Part shown: in pieces, positions 4,651-12,774 of the stretch
How the letters are laid out: the number at the start of each line of letters is the position of its first letter
How positions within the stretch are numbered: position 1 is the stretch's first letter
IMG/VR virus record: IMGVR_UViG_3300022934_000261
Coordinates: 1 to 20,099 of that record
Origin: a virus
Direction: 5' to 3' (one strand)
DNA length: 20,099 nucleotides
Program-made: the position numbers and the translations under genes
The notes under the pieces: generated by a model
Told to the model about the DNA's origin: nothing
Seen by the model: only the letters and a program-made list of their open reading frames with translations
Databases searched by the model: none

Positions 4651-7215
4651 CTATCTGGCGTTGGCGTATTTGAATGGGGCTTCGGCAAACGACAGCACGA
4701 TTATCCTATTGCCAGAACCATTCCATTCTGCGGCACTGCTTCTAATCTTGAAGCCGTTAGATGTAAAATCGCAAAAATCAAGGTTGCCTTCAGCGTTGGC
4801 TAAATTAGGCCGCAGATAATTATCCATTGCGTTGTATGTGTTTCTCTTTACATCAAATATATACCAAGCACCGGATGCGCTGGCGTTTTTCAGCATAATC
4901 CAAGCGGGGCGGTGGCCTAAAAAGCAGAAGGTGCCATTTGTGGAAGCGTTGCCGACATAGCTGGTGACGCGGCTGTAGCCTTCAACGCTGTGAAAACAGT
5001 AGGCTATATAATTATCTGCCCTTCCATTCGTCCTGTATCTTACGCTTGTTGCAAATGCAGACGCTGAATATGTACTAAATACATCGTCTGTTGGTGCTGT
5101 GTTAAAAAATCTATCCCATTGCGTTGTAGAAGCGGCGGCATCATCGTCTAACAGAATGCCTTGTGGTGTAGATAAAAACGGCAACCCAACTTCCCATCCG
5201 CCGTCTCCGCCAGAAGCCCAGTCTCTGTTCTTTACGATAATAAGTTCGGGTGCGCTGTTTAAGCCGTGTCCAATCGTTCTAACAGTGTCATCACCTGTGA
5301 CACCCGTATAGGACACAATGCTAAACCCCGCATCGGGTGCAGCCGATACGCTTGACGTAATACTGCCATCGGTGTTGCTGACTGCTGTGCCGCCAGCTTT
5401 CCAAGACCACCCAACATAAGTGTGACCGCTTGCATTTGTGCCTTGATATGGTGCGTCTGCATTAGCTGTATTAGAACCAGCCCCAATAGTAAAGCCAGTG
5501 CTATCAAATGACGCTATGCCGCTATCACTAGAGTTTGTGCTTTCGACGTTAGTAAGGTTTGATGACAATATGCCAACATTCCCTGTGCCGCCATTGTCTG
5601 ATGTGCCACGCACACTGTCTGCAAGAACGTGGCTTTGTACTGTTGTACCACGTTTTTTAATCCAAACAAGGTCAGTTGCGTGGTCTGTTGTAATGCTTCT
5701 ATTGTTTGTTGAATTGCCAGACCACAGAACCGTATTAAAGTAATCGTCAGCCTGTTCCGCGCTGTTCGGGCCGATGGTTGGCTCTGGTAGGTTGGCTGTG
5801 CAAAGGGCTAAGTGGTCTGCGGGTGGCGCATAGAAAAAATCGCCAATGCCGTTAGCATCTGCATTGCCGCCAGCGGTTTTGTTCCCAGCAAATGTACTAT
5901 CTTGACCAAAGTTAACTACTGAATGAGTTGCACCTGTTGCGCTTGCTGAAACGATTGGATAAAACTCATTTCCTGTTATTGAGCTGACAGTATATACTAA
6001 AGTGCTGTTTTTATAAAACTTGACAGTCCCTGCATCAATATCAAGTGCCAAGCCCATTACGTCACCTGCGGTAAACGATGTTCCTGTATTTACCGTTGTG
6101 CCATCTTGTATAATTGTCCCGCTACTAATTCCATTATAGTTGACTGAATAATTAGCGCCCGGATTAGCATCGGTGGTTAATAGTTCATTTCCAATGCCGT
6201 ACATAAATCCACCTGCACCAGACACAGACGTATAAACAGTTTCCCAGTACCATTGCCCGCTGGTAAGGCGCATACCTGCTCTTGCATTGCGCCACGTTCC
6301 AGAATTGTGGGTGCATCTAAGATTGCCTTCAGAAAACGTATGTGCGCTAGGATAAGAATCTAAAGGACTAAGTGTCGCAAAATTATTAGTCGGGCTGTCC
6401 GGCACTTGGTCGTGTGCGCTAAAGTTGCTGACTACTGCGCTTCTTGTGCCGCTTGTAAAGTGATGCCCCTCGCCGCTGACATCTTTGCCCAAATCGCTAC
6501 TGTCGGCAAAGTCCAAATAGAAACCGTTGTTGCCAAAGGTAATTGACTGCGCTGAAATGTCTAGCGGTGTCCAGATGCCATTCTTATATTCACCAAACTT
6601 ATCTGCATCATACTTGGTGCCATCTACATATACCATTTCTGCAATATAAAAACTGCCGTAGTAAGAAGCACTGTCTGGGTTGTGAAACAAAAAGTTCTGA
6701 CCGGGACTTTCGTTGATTTCCATATTATAATTTAGTGGAATATCGTTTCCAGAACCGCCAGAACGAGCATTTGTATTTACGCCGTTGACCCAGATAGTGA
6801 ACCTGTCGGTGGCAGTAGACTGTGTGCTGTCAACCGCATAAACCACATGCATCCACGCGCCCACATCCCTAAAAATAATGGCACCATCAGTTGAAGAAGC
6901 TGTGTTAAAGTTGTAATCAACAAAACCAGAACGGTTATCGCAGATGTAGCAATATAGATAATCACCCGAAAAATACATATTCACAAAGTTTGACGCACCA
7001 TTCCAGCTTGACATAATAGTGCCAGCATCACTCAACTCTGTGCGTTTAATCCAGCATGACATTGTGAATTTTTGCGCGTCACCAGCGACAGTGTTGTGAT
7101 ACATACGCTGGCTTGCCGCGTCATCAACACGCAGAGACTGGTCAATGCTGTAGGGGTAAAACGATCCGCTGGCACCCACATTGCCGCCGCCGCCGATACC
7201 GAATAAACTGCTCAT
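4651..7215 (-). CDS. Large tail fibre with LamG-like and SPRY-like domains and a triplicated C-terminal module
   Basis: This 854-residue protein probably contacts the host surface. Residues about 20-225 look like a concanavalin/LamG fold (FTMSCWIKR, WMHVVYAVD, FTIWVNG, FYIAEMVYVDG). Residues about 300-435 look like a SPRY domain (GQWYWETVY, YGIGN, VMGLALDIDAGTVKFYKN, FYPIVSASATG). From 491 to the end there are three diverged copies of a module of roughly 105-120 residues. Each opens with a Y-x-G/W-S-G strand and a hydrophobic-Ile/Leu-Lys strand (DLVWIKKR, ELIIVKNR, AWIMLKN) and closes with an aromatic-rich strand. The protein ends in PFKYANAR, an ending seen in related marine phage fibres. 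A Gly-rich N-terminus may attach it to the tail. The DNA is visibly richer in A and T than the ejection-protein genes, which fits exchange of fibre genes between phages. AAAGGA precedes the ATG. Confidence 0.85.
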   Translation of the reverse strand: MSSLFGIGGGGNVGASGSFYPYSIDQSLRVDDAASQRMYHNTVAGDAQKFTMSCWIKRTELSDAGTIMSSWNGASNFVNMYFSGDYLYCYICDNRSGFVDYNFNTASSTDGAIIFRDVGAWMHVVYAVDSTQSTATDRFTIWVNGVNTNARSGGSGNDIPLNYNMEINESPGQNFLFHNPDSASYYGSFYIAEMVYVDGTKYDADKFGEYKNGIWTPLDISAQSITFGNNGFYLDFADSSDLGKDVSGEGHHFTSGTRSAVVSNFSAHDQVPDSPTNNFATLSPLDSYPSAHTFSEGNLRCTHNSGTWRNARAGMRLTSGQWYWETVYTSVSGAGGFMYGIGNELLTTDANPGANYSVNYNGISSGTIIQDGTTVNTGTSFTAGDVMGLALDIDAGTVKFYKNSTLVYTVSSITGNEFYPIVSASATGATHSVVNFGQDSTFAGNKTAGGNADANGIGDFFYAPPADHLALCTANLPEPTIGPNSAEQADDYFNTVLWSGNSTNNRSITTDHATDLVWIKKRGTTVQSHVLADSVRGTSDNGGTGNVGILSSNLTNVESTNSSDSGIASFDSTGFTIGAGSNTANADAPYQGTNASGHTYVGWSWKAGGTAVSNTDGSITSSVSAAPDAGFSIVSYTGVTGDDTVRTIGHGLNSAPELIIVKNRDWASGGDGGWEVGLPFLSTPQGILLDDDAAASTTQWDRFFNTAPTDDVFSTYSASAFATSVRYRTNGRADNYIAYCFHSVEGYSRVTSYVGNASTNGTFCFLGHRPAWIMLKNASASGAWYIFDVKRNTYNAMDNYLRPNLANAEGNLDFCDFTSNGFKIRSSAAEWNGSGNRIIVLSFAEAPFKYANAR

Positions 7216-7225
7216 AGCTAATCCT

Positions 7226-7867
7226 TTAAGATACGTTCAGACTGCGACCGATTTCGTACATATTTGTGCCATCGCTCATGAACACCAGCGTGTCTCTGGC
7301 AGACGCCGTTGTGGTCAGCGTTGGCGCTGTGCCAGCCGCAAACTTAAAGACTGCGTTCCAAGTGCTAATCAGGCGGGTGCCAGTGCCATCCTGAATTAAC
7401 GTCAGGACATAAACTGCGCCATCTTTCATGTTTGTAGGCGCGGCAAACGTGCGGTCGCCAGCCAGCGTTACGCTAGTCACCTGATTGGCTGACGCGTCCC
7501 AGTTGATGGTCGCGCCATCTGTCAGCGTGGTGGCATCAAAGTTCTGCGTTGCGCTAAACTCTTGCGCGATTGACAGGCCAGCGATTGTGGCGTCGGCGTC
7601 CGGCGCTGTAAGGACGCGAGTGTTGCCTGTGGTGATGCTGCCCGCGTCAATGCGCACCTGTTTGGTGTCATCGCTGGGGTCGCTCAGAGTGAACGTGTCT
7701 TGAATAGCGCTTGACCCGGCGTTCATGTCAGCAAGCTGCTTTAGCAATTCTCGCGCAAAATTGTTCACATCGGAGGGCACCATCGTCCCTTCGCCTAGAT
7801 CTATGCTATTAAGATCGGTGTTTGAACTCGCCGTTTGCGAATATTGACTGATTTTTGTGTTACCCAT
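7226..7867 (-). CDS. Tail-fibre/tip-like structural protein, 213 aa
   Basis: The N-terminal 50 residues (NSIDLGEGTMVPSDVNNFAR then ELLKQLADMN) match the start of many podoviral fibre or tip proteins, which attach to the particle through this segment. The rest is beta-rich and low in charge. It includes a module at about 117-213 (GATINWDAS ... TLAGDRTFAAPTNM ... YVLTLIQDGTGTRLI ... FMSDGTNMYEIGRSLNV) that is frequent in phage fibre proteins. AAAAGGA lies before the ATG. Standing upstream of the large fibre, it may be the adaptor or a second short fibre. Confidence 0.7.
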   Translation of the reverse strand: MGNTKISQYSQTASSNTDLNSIDLGEGTMVPSDVNNFARELLKQLADMNAGSSAIQDTFTLSDPSDDTKQVRIDAGSITTGNTRVLTAPDADATIAGLSIAQEFSATQNFDATTLTDGATINWDASANQVTSVTLAGDRTFAAPTNMKDGAVYVLTLIQDGTGTRLISTWNAVFKFAAGTAPTLTTTASARDTLVFMSDGTNMYEIGRSLNVS

Positions 7868-7879
7868 GATTGCGTCCTT

Positions 7880-10156
7880 TTAGTCTGTGAGTAGGCCAGA
7901 AACTGCACCAGCACGACCGCCAACTCTTGCGGCGCGTTGTGCGCTTTGTCTGAGGCGTTGTTTCTCGCCTCTGCGCAGTTGACTTAGCCTGCGCAAGATT
8001 TCGCGTTGATTACCAAGATTTGTGTCAAACAAGTCACTCGCCACTCTTGTGCCGACCTTTGCGCCCAGCCCACCGCCGCGTGTAACGACATCTCGTCCAA
8101 CCGCGCCGATGTTGCCTGATAGCAGGTTTGTGAATAGTTCCGCATCACGAACCACATCTTTTGCATCTTCCTGCGCAAATGCTGTCTTTGAACCGCCGGA
8201 TGGCTTTGTGCGGCTGCGGGTGACTTCCTGATTGATCCGGGCAGTCATGCGTTTCTCAAAGTCAGAAAACGACCTGGCGTCAGGGAAGGCCTCACGAAGC
8301 AAGCCTCTGAACCTATCTTTGCCAAACAAGTCCTGTGCGCTATTTGCAAGGTCGCGCTGATTTGAAACGCGGTCGCGGATTGCCTGCGCTACGCCGATGC
8401 GGAATGCCTCACGCTCTGACTCGCTCATGTTCTTGACGATTGGCTTTAGATCATCGGCGGTGCCTTTGAAAATACTCTTGCCGACATCGATGGCGTCCCG
8501 AAGTGCGGCATCGCCAGCAAATCTCTGGGTTGCTATTTCATAATCTTTGTTCTCATCAAAGAGGCGCTGTCTGAAACCTTGACGCATATTTGTGAGTTTG
8601 CCTTGCTCAACATTCGACAAGGAGCCTTTACGCTTGCCTGTGTCAATTGCGGCATCCATACCCATTTTTAGATAGTGAGCCTGTTGCATGGTTAGGTCTG
8701 GAGACACTACTTTGCCCTGCTTTAATGACGCCTCTTTAAGCATCTCCATCGGGGCTTCGTCAGTTTTGAACCCTGCCTCTTTGCCAAACTTGGTCATTGA
8801 TAAAGTTGACACAGAGTTTGATGGCACCAGCTTTTGGGTCGCTCTTGGGGTCATGCCATCCATCACTATATCGTCGACATAGTATCCGCCAACGTCATCA
8901 CTCCCAAACCGCCTTAACAAGGCGGCGGCTTCGTCTGAGTTTGAGGCTGGAAACTTCTCGCCAGCTTTATTTATGAAAACCAACTTGCCATTTTCTGCGT
9001 CTACAAACTTAAGCCTTTTCATAGGGTTTTGGATAACCTCAAGAGGCGGTAAATCCACACCGTCATATGACGCGAGTTTCTTTGCTTTTTTGTAGGCCTG
9101 CGCAAATCCATCATTACCAGCAAATTCGGCAATCTTGTCTATTGAAATAGTCCGGTCGGCACCATCTGCTTTGAAGGCTTTATTATAATCACCAGCCGCA
9201 TTTGCTGACTGGCGCTCAATGATCTCTTCAGTTGCCTGCGTTGCAGATTTGCCCGATGCCAAGTTGCCCATAACATCGTCAGCGATCTCAAAGCCTGATT
9301 TAGCCTGCCGGGTGTCAAGGGCTTCTTCCGCCAACGTTCTCGCCTTGCCTGAAACGGCAGTTGCACCTTGCACCAATCCTCTCACGCTCTCGCCGCCCAC
9401 ATCAGCAATCATGGTGTCGCTGACGCCATCGCGCTGTGCCTGCTTCAAACGAGCTAATGCCTGCGTTGGGGTCATGCCTTCCTGTTGCAGTTTTTGCAGA
9501 ATTTTAAGATCAGCCGTGCGTTGCACTCCGGCATCGCTCAATGTGTCCGTAGCGGCTCTCAGACGGTTTACACCGCTTTTTATCGCTCCGCCTGCGGCTG
9601 GCAGTGCAGCGCCAAGTACACCGCCTGCCCCTGCGCCGATAGCAGCGTTTGTGAGTCTGTTTTCCAAAGTGTCCCGGCCCGATCCAAAGCCAGCCACCCC
9701 ACCGATGCCCGCACCTGTGAGTGCGCCGGATTTAATAGCACCCATCGCGCCTCTTGCGGCTGCACCAGCCGCCGCACGGCCAGCGCCGATGCCTCCTGTC
9801 AACAATCCGCCGCCTAGCTCCATTGCCAGCGCTTTGCCAGCGTTATCTTTGCGGTAGGCGTCCATTTCGCCTCTGATCCGGTTCACAGCGTCACTGTAGG
9901 ACTCGTCAGTGAATGCGGACGTCAGGCCAGCTTCAATTTCATCACCAAACCCAAGCGCCAAACCCTGCCCCAGAGCAAAGCGTCCAACGTCTTTGAGCGT
10001 TGTGCCTTTTTCTTCTCTCTTTGCTGAGTTTCTTGATGAGACCCCAAGATCGCGCTCAATGCGGCGGATCACCTTTTGCTGACCAGCCGCATCCAGATCA
10101 TTGAAGCTATCGTCAACTTTGACCTTTTTGCCACCGATGTTGAGAGTGGTTGCCAT
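7880..10156 (-). CDS. Large internal virion/DNA-ejection protein with Gly/Ala-rich membrane-active region
   Basis: This 758-residue protein is the third and largest of a run of likely ejection proteins. After a charged N-terminus there is a GFGDEIEA motif (69-76), and a Gly/Ala-rich segment at about 105-195 with GxxxG spacing. This is the kind of sequence that can insert into or span a membrane when ejected. The remaining 550 residues are helical and charged, with no enzyme motif that I can see. A basic, Arg-rich C-terminus (about 715-750) could bind DNA. The ATG overlaps the preceding stop (TAATG). P22 gp16/gp20 and T7 gp15/gp16 are functional counterparts by position only. Confidence 0.75.
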   Translation of the reverse strand: MATTLNIGGKKVKVDDSFNDLDAAGQQKVIRRIERDLGVSSRNSAKREEKGTTLKDVGRFALGQGLALGFGDEIEAGLTSAFTDESYSDAVNRIRGEMDAYRKDNAGKALAMELGGGLLTGGIGAGRAAAGAAARGAMGAIKSGALTGAGIGGVAGFGSGRDTLENRLTNAAIGAGAGGVLGAALPAAGGAIKSGVNRLRAATDTLSDAGVQRTADLKILQKLQQEGMTPTQALARLKQAQRDGVSDTMIADVGGESVRGLVQGATAVSGKARTLAEEALDTRQAKSGFEIADDVMGNLASGKSATQATEEIIERQSANAAGDYNKAFKADGADRTISIDKIAEFAGNDGFAQAYKKAKKLASYDGVDLPPLEVIQNPMKRLKFVDAENGKLVFINKAGEKFPASNSDEAAALLRRFGSDDVGGYYVDDIVMDGMTPRATQKLVPSNSVSTLSMTKFGKEAGFKTDEAPMEMLKEASLKQGKVVSPDLTMQQAHYLKMGMDAAIDTGKRKGSLSNVEQGKLTNMRQGFRQRLFDENKDYEIATQRFAGDAALRDAIDVGKSIFKGTADDLKPIVKNMSESEREAFRIGVAQAIRDRVSNQRDLANSAQDLFGKDRFRGLLREAFPDARSFSDFEKRMTARINQEVTRSRTKPSGGSKTAFAQEDAKDVVRDAELFTNLLSGNIGAVGRDVVTRGGGLGAKVGTRVASDLFDTNLGNQREILRRLSQLRRGEKQRLRQSAQRAARVGGRAGAVSGLLTD

Positions 10157-11355
10157 TAGTCATCATCCTCCACAACAGAGTAACTAACGCCGTCAGCCGA
10201 AGCCTCATTGCCGAAGTCATACTCATCGAGGCCTTTTGCTTTGCGGCGGTTTTGCACTTTTTCCCGATAACGCTTAATTGTGCGCTGTTGGACTTTTCTC
10301 AGATCTTCCAAAGCCTGCTTGACAGCCTCAGTGTCGCGTGACTCTGTTGCACTAACAATTTCATCAATTGCACGTTGCGCATCGCCATCGGTTTGGACGC
10401 CCTTTGCCATCCGAAGTAACTCATTGCGGAGTCTGCTTATGTATCTGTCAAAGGCCGCACTGTTTCTGGCCTCTTGAGTATCGCCAAGACCAGTCGACAG
10501 GGCGATTGCATCACCCATCCTGTCAAATGCGCCAAACTCAAGCATTCCGCCATCAATTAAGTCTAGGAAGCCATCAGTATCAGCGAGCAAATCATTAGTC
10601 GCGGTGATGTTATCTAAATCTTCTGTCTGCGACTCAATTTGCTTGTCGGTCAAATTTATGTTTTTAGTCTGTTTCCTGACGGCTTGCTCTTTTAGGAATT
10701 CAGTGACGTCAGTGTTTTCGACAATCTTTGTTTCGCCGGTGACCGGATCGGTTACGCGAGTAAATGCACCGCCAGCATAATCAGTCATGATCGGGCGCTT
10801 TGCCGCCGCTTCCATTTGAGCCGCTTGTGCTGTCTTATAACGGTCGGTGATCGCTTGGCTTGCCTTTGCATCCTCTGCCGCCTTTTGCGCATCAAACGCG
10901 CCCATGCCCGCTGAGTATGCTCTGCCAAGAGCCTGCCCTAACGATGGAGCAGGCATACCCTTGACTGGCCCACCTGAGTCCAAAAGCGAAGCTGCAGCAG
11001 ACATGATACCGCGCCCTTTGGCGCTGTTTAAATCAGATGCGAGTAAGTTGCCAAGCAGACCGCCTTGTGGAGCCATTTGCGCTGGTGCCGCCGGAGTGTT
11101 GTTCATTTGTGGTATTGTTAACTCGTCTGGCAAAACCAGTTGTGGTGCTGGCTGTGGGCCCTGCATTGCGGGACGCGGCTTTGGCAACGCCATCGCAGGC
11201 GTAGGCATTTCAATAGGCACAAAAGGGGTCTGGAATGGATTAACGCCAGTGAATTGAGTGCGGCTAGGTGTTGGCCTACGGCGTGGAATGACTCTTGGCT
11301 GGTAGGTTTGTGCCTGTGCTGGCAAACCAGTGAATGCTGATATATCTAATGCCAT
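10156..11355 (-). CDS. Probable internal virion/ejection protein, 399 aa
   Basis: The N-terminal 100 residues are Pro/Gln/Ala-rich and probably disordered. A Gly/Ala/Ser segment follows at about 110-160, then a long alpha-helical part with many Ala, Gln and charged residues. The C-terminal part has NELLRMAKGVQTDGDAQRAI at about 310-330. This recalls a helical motif seen in podoviral ejection proteins. The last residues are acidic (VVEDDD). AGGGGG precedes the ATG. With the neighbours on both sides it fits the three-protein ejection set of short-tailed phages. There is no catalytic motif and no transglycosylase signature. Confidence 0.65.
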   Translation of the reverse strand: MALDISAFTGLPAQAQTYQPRVIPRRRPTPSRTQFTGVNPFQTPFVPIEMPTPAMALPKPRPAMQGPQPAPQLVLPDELTIPQMNNTPAAPAQMAPQGGLLGNLLASDLNSAKGRGIMSAAASLLDSGGPVKGMPAPSLGQALGRAYSAGMGAFDAQKAAEDAKASQAITDRYKTAQAAQMEAAAKRPIMTDYAGGAFTRVTDPVTGETKIVENTDVTEFLKEQAVRKQTKNINLTDKQIESQTEDLDNITATNDLLADTDGFLDLIDGGMLEFGAFDRMGDAIALSTGLGDTQEARNSAAFDRYISRLRNELLRMAKGVQTDGDAQRAIDEIVSATESRDTEAVKQALEDLRKVQQRTIKRYREKVQNRRKAKGLDEYDFGNEASADGVSYSVVEDDD

Positions 11356-11365
11356 TTTCGCCCCC

Positions 11366-12106
11366 TTACAGTAAACCTAAAAGACCGCCGCCGATTGCAC
11401 CGAACATCGGGTCAAACCCAGCGCCTTGCGCAAGTTGAGCGCCACCAAGAGCGCCACCCAATGCAGATGAAGCTGTGTTGCGGCTGACTGGCTCAATCGT
11501 ATTGCTTCCAACTGTCCCGCCAGAAACCAAAGCCATATAATCTTTGAGGTTTTGCATTGGCTGATTTTGCTCAAAATTAAATCGGTTTATGTTGTCCTGC
11601 AGTTCAGCTTGGGCAAGCCCCTCTCTGGCCTCTCCAACACCTGTCAGGAGTTTTTCATCCATCAATGCTGCTTGTGGCGCTTGTGCCAATGCGTCCTGCT
11701 GCGCTTGATATGCGATTGGTGCCAACGCGCTTGCTAACGCCTGTTGGTTTGCACCAGAGCCGTACCGACCTGATTTGGCAAACTGGCTTGTCACCTGATC
11801 AATCGCTGGCTTGAAAGCCGCCGACAGCAGAGGGTTTGTCCCCATCAGGTTTTGTTGCACGATGTTCTGCGCCTGCGCAGTCATGCTATTTGGATCAGTG
11901 GCCTCATCCCTGATACCTGTCAGTGCCATTTCTGTTTCCGGCGAAAACCCAACAACAGTGGTGCCCGGAAAATAGTTTGGATTGCCTGACGTATACTGAT
12001 CTTTTGCCTCACTTAACCCAAACTCTAAGAATGGGAGTGCATAAGAAGGGGGTTGCACCTGTGTGTTTACAGTTTGCTGACCTCCGCCGCCGCCACCTTT
12101 ACTCAT
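11366..12106 (-). CDS. Probable internal virion/ejection protein, 246 aa
   Basis: The protein starts with a Gly-rich tract (MSKGGGGGGQQ). It continues with a Pro/Tyr segment (PPSYALPFLEFGL, NPNYFPGTTVVGFSPE) and a helical Ala/Gln-rich middle containing KSGRYGSGANQQALASAL. It ends in a hydrophobic Gly/Ala/Leu tail (LGGALGGAQLAQG ... FGAIGGGLLGLL). Proteins with this order and an RYGSGA-like motif are found before large ejection proteins in many podovirus-like phages. The hydrophobic C-terminus may interact with membrane after ejection. AAAGGA precedes the ATG. Confidence 0.65.
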   Translation of the reverse strand: MSKGGGGGGQQTVNTQVQPPSYALPFLEFGLSEAKDQYTSGNPNYFPGTTVVGFSPETEMALTGIRDEATDPNSMTAQAQNIVQQNLMGTNPLLSAAFKPAIDQVTSQFAKSGRYGSGANQQALASALAPIAYQAQQDALAQAPQAALMDEKLLTGVGEAREGLAQAELQDNINRFNFEQNQPMQNLKDYMALVSGGTVGSNTIEPVSRNTASSALGGALGGAQLAQGAGFDPMFGAIGGGLLGLL

Positions 12107-12107
12107 A

Positions 12108-12503
12108 TCAAATGTCCTTTACCATGATGGTTGATGTTGGCTGATAGCCATTCAAGGCGCGAACCCAACCCTTGCGCCCAAAAATCTCAACACCCACACA
12201 GCCCCATTGCTTCGACCAAGCTATGACTTCGGCCTCCGCTTCGATGAGGGTGTCTAGGTTTCCGCCTGCCAGCCAAAAACGAAGCACCGTTTTTTGCGGG
12301 TAGCGTATAATTTCAGTGACGATTGCTGCATCTCGGTAAGCCCAAAACTGCGCTTCACCAGCAACAATCAGCTTTAGTACATCGTCCAAAGTGTGCGTCC
12401 CATGCGCGTGATCCAGCGCTGCCTCTATAAACTCAGAGCAACGCTTCCACTCATCCAATGACAATGTAGTCAAACTTCCGATCCGTTTGAGTGTTATTCG
12501 CAT
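12108..12503 (-). CDS. GNAT-like conserved phage protein
   Basis: The C-terminal two thirds read like an acyltransferase-type fold: AIVTEIIRYPQKTVLRFWLA, then a helix ending AEVIAWSKQWGC, then VGVEIFGRKGWVRALNGYQP. The GC-x-(8)-GR-x-GW-x-x-x-L-x-x-GY pattern is shared with small phage proteins often described as GNAT-like. The glycine-rich acetyl-CoA loop (R/Q-x-x-G-x-G/A) is not evident, so activity is doubtful. The start is uncertain. The ATG at 12503 lies 53 bp inside the upstream gene and has no good ribosome binding site. A TTG start near the upstream stop is possible, and the frame is open to 12542. In the tail-gene block it may be a structural or assembly factor. Confidence 0.6.
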   Translation of the reverse strand: MRITLKRIGSLTTLSLDEWKRCSEFIEAALDHAHGTHTLDDVLKLIVAGEAQFWAYRDAAIVTEIIRYPQKTVLRFWLAGGNLDTLIEAEAEVIAWSKQWGCVGVEIFGRKGWVRALNGYQPTSTIMVKDI

Positions 12504-12774
12504 GAGTAATCGTGAAAGTCTGCTTGCCTCGACTCGATACATACATTCCCCCAGCCGCTTGCTCAGTCGCCGCGTTTGCTGTGGTCGGCATAAACAAAAT
12601 CACGCTTGTCGCCCCAGCCCGATCCTCTGTCACTGCTGTCGAGGCCGCGCTTGCAGTCAGAGTCACAGAGCCTGTGGCATTGATCTTACCGTCTAATATG
12701 TTGTTAACGACCAGAGCCACCTCTCTGGCATCATTGTCCAGAGGGCTCAAACGCCTAAAGTTTGTGTCCGGCAT
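12451..12774 (-). CDS. Small beta-rich structural protein, 107 aa
   Basis: The N-terminus (MPDTNFRRLSPLDNDAREVALVVNN-type residues) is a polar helix, followed by a Ser/Thr/Ala-rich beta domain. Motifs such as VTLTASAASTAVTEDRAG, VILFMPTTANAA and FTITHANN occur. This same domain style appears in phage tail or fibre accessory proteins. The start overlaps the stop of the stabilisation-protein gene by one base (TGATG). A virion location is likely from neighbours and composition, but the specific role is not known. Confidence 0.65.
   Translation of the reverse strand: MPDTNFRRLSPLDNDAREVALVVNNILDGKINATGSVTLTASAASTAVTEDRAGATSVILFMPTTANAATEQAAGGMYVSSRGKQTFTITHANNTQTDRKFDYIVIG

Noticed and set aside
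4651-7867. Diversity-generating retroelement acting on the tail fibres
   Set aside because: No reverse transcriptase, template-repeat candidate or accessory gene is visible in the window, and no adenine-biased repeat pair was noticed.
9219-9857. Plus-strand open frame of 212 codons
   Set aside because: It lies opposite the Gly/Ala-rich part of the ejection-protein gene. Its Pro/Ala/Ser-rich product is what antisense of GC-rich Gly/Ala codons gives.
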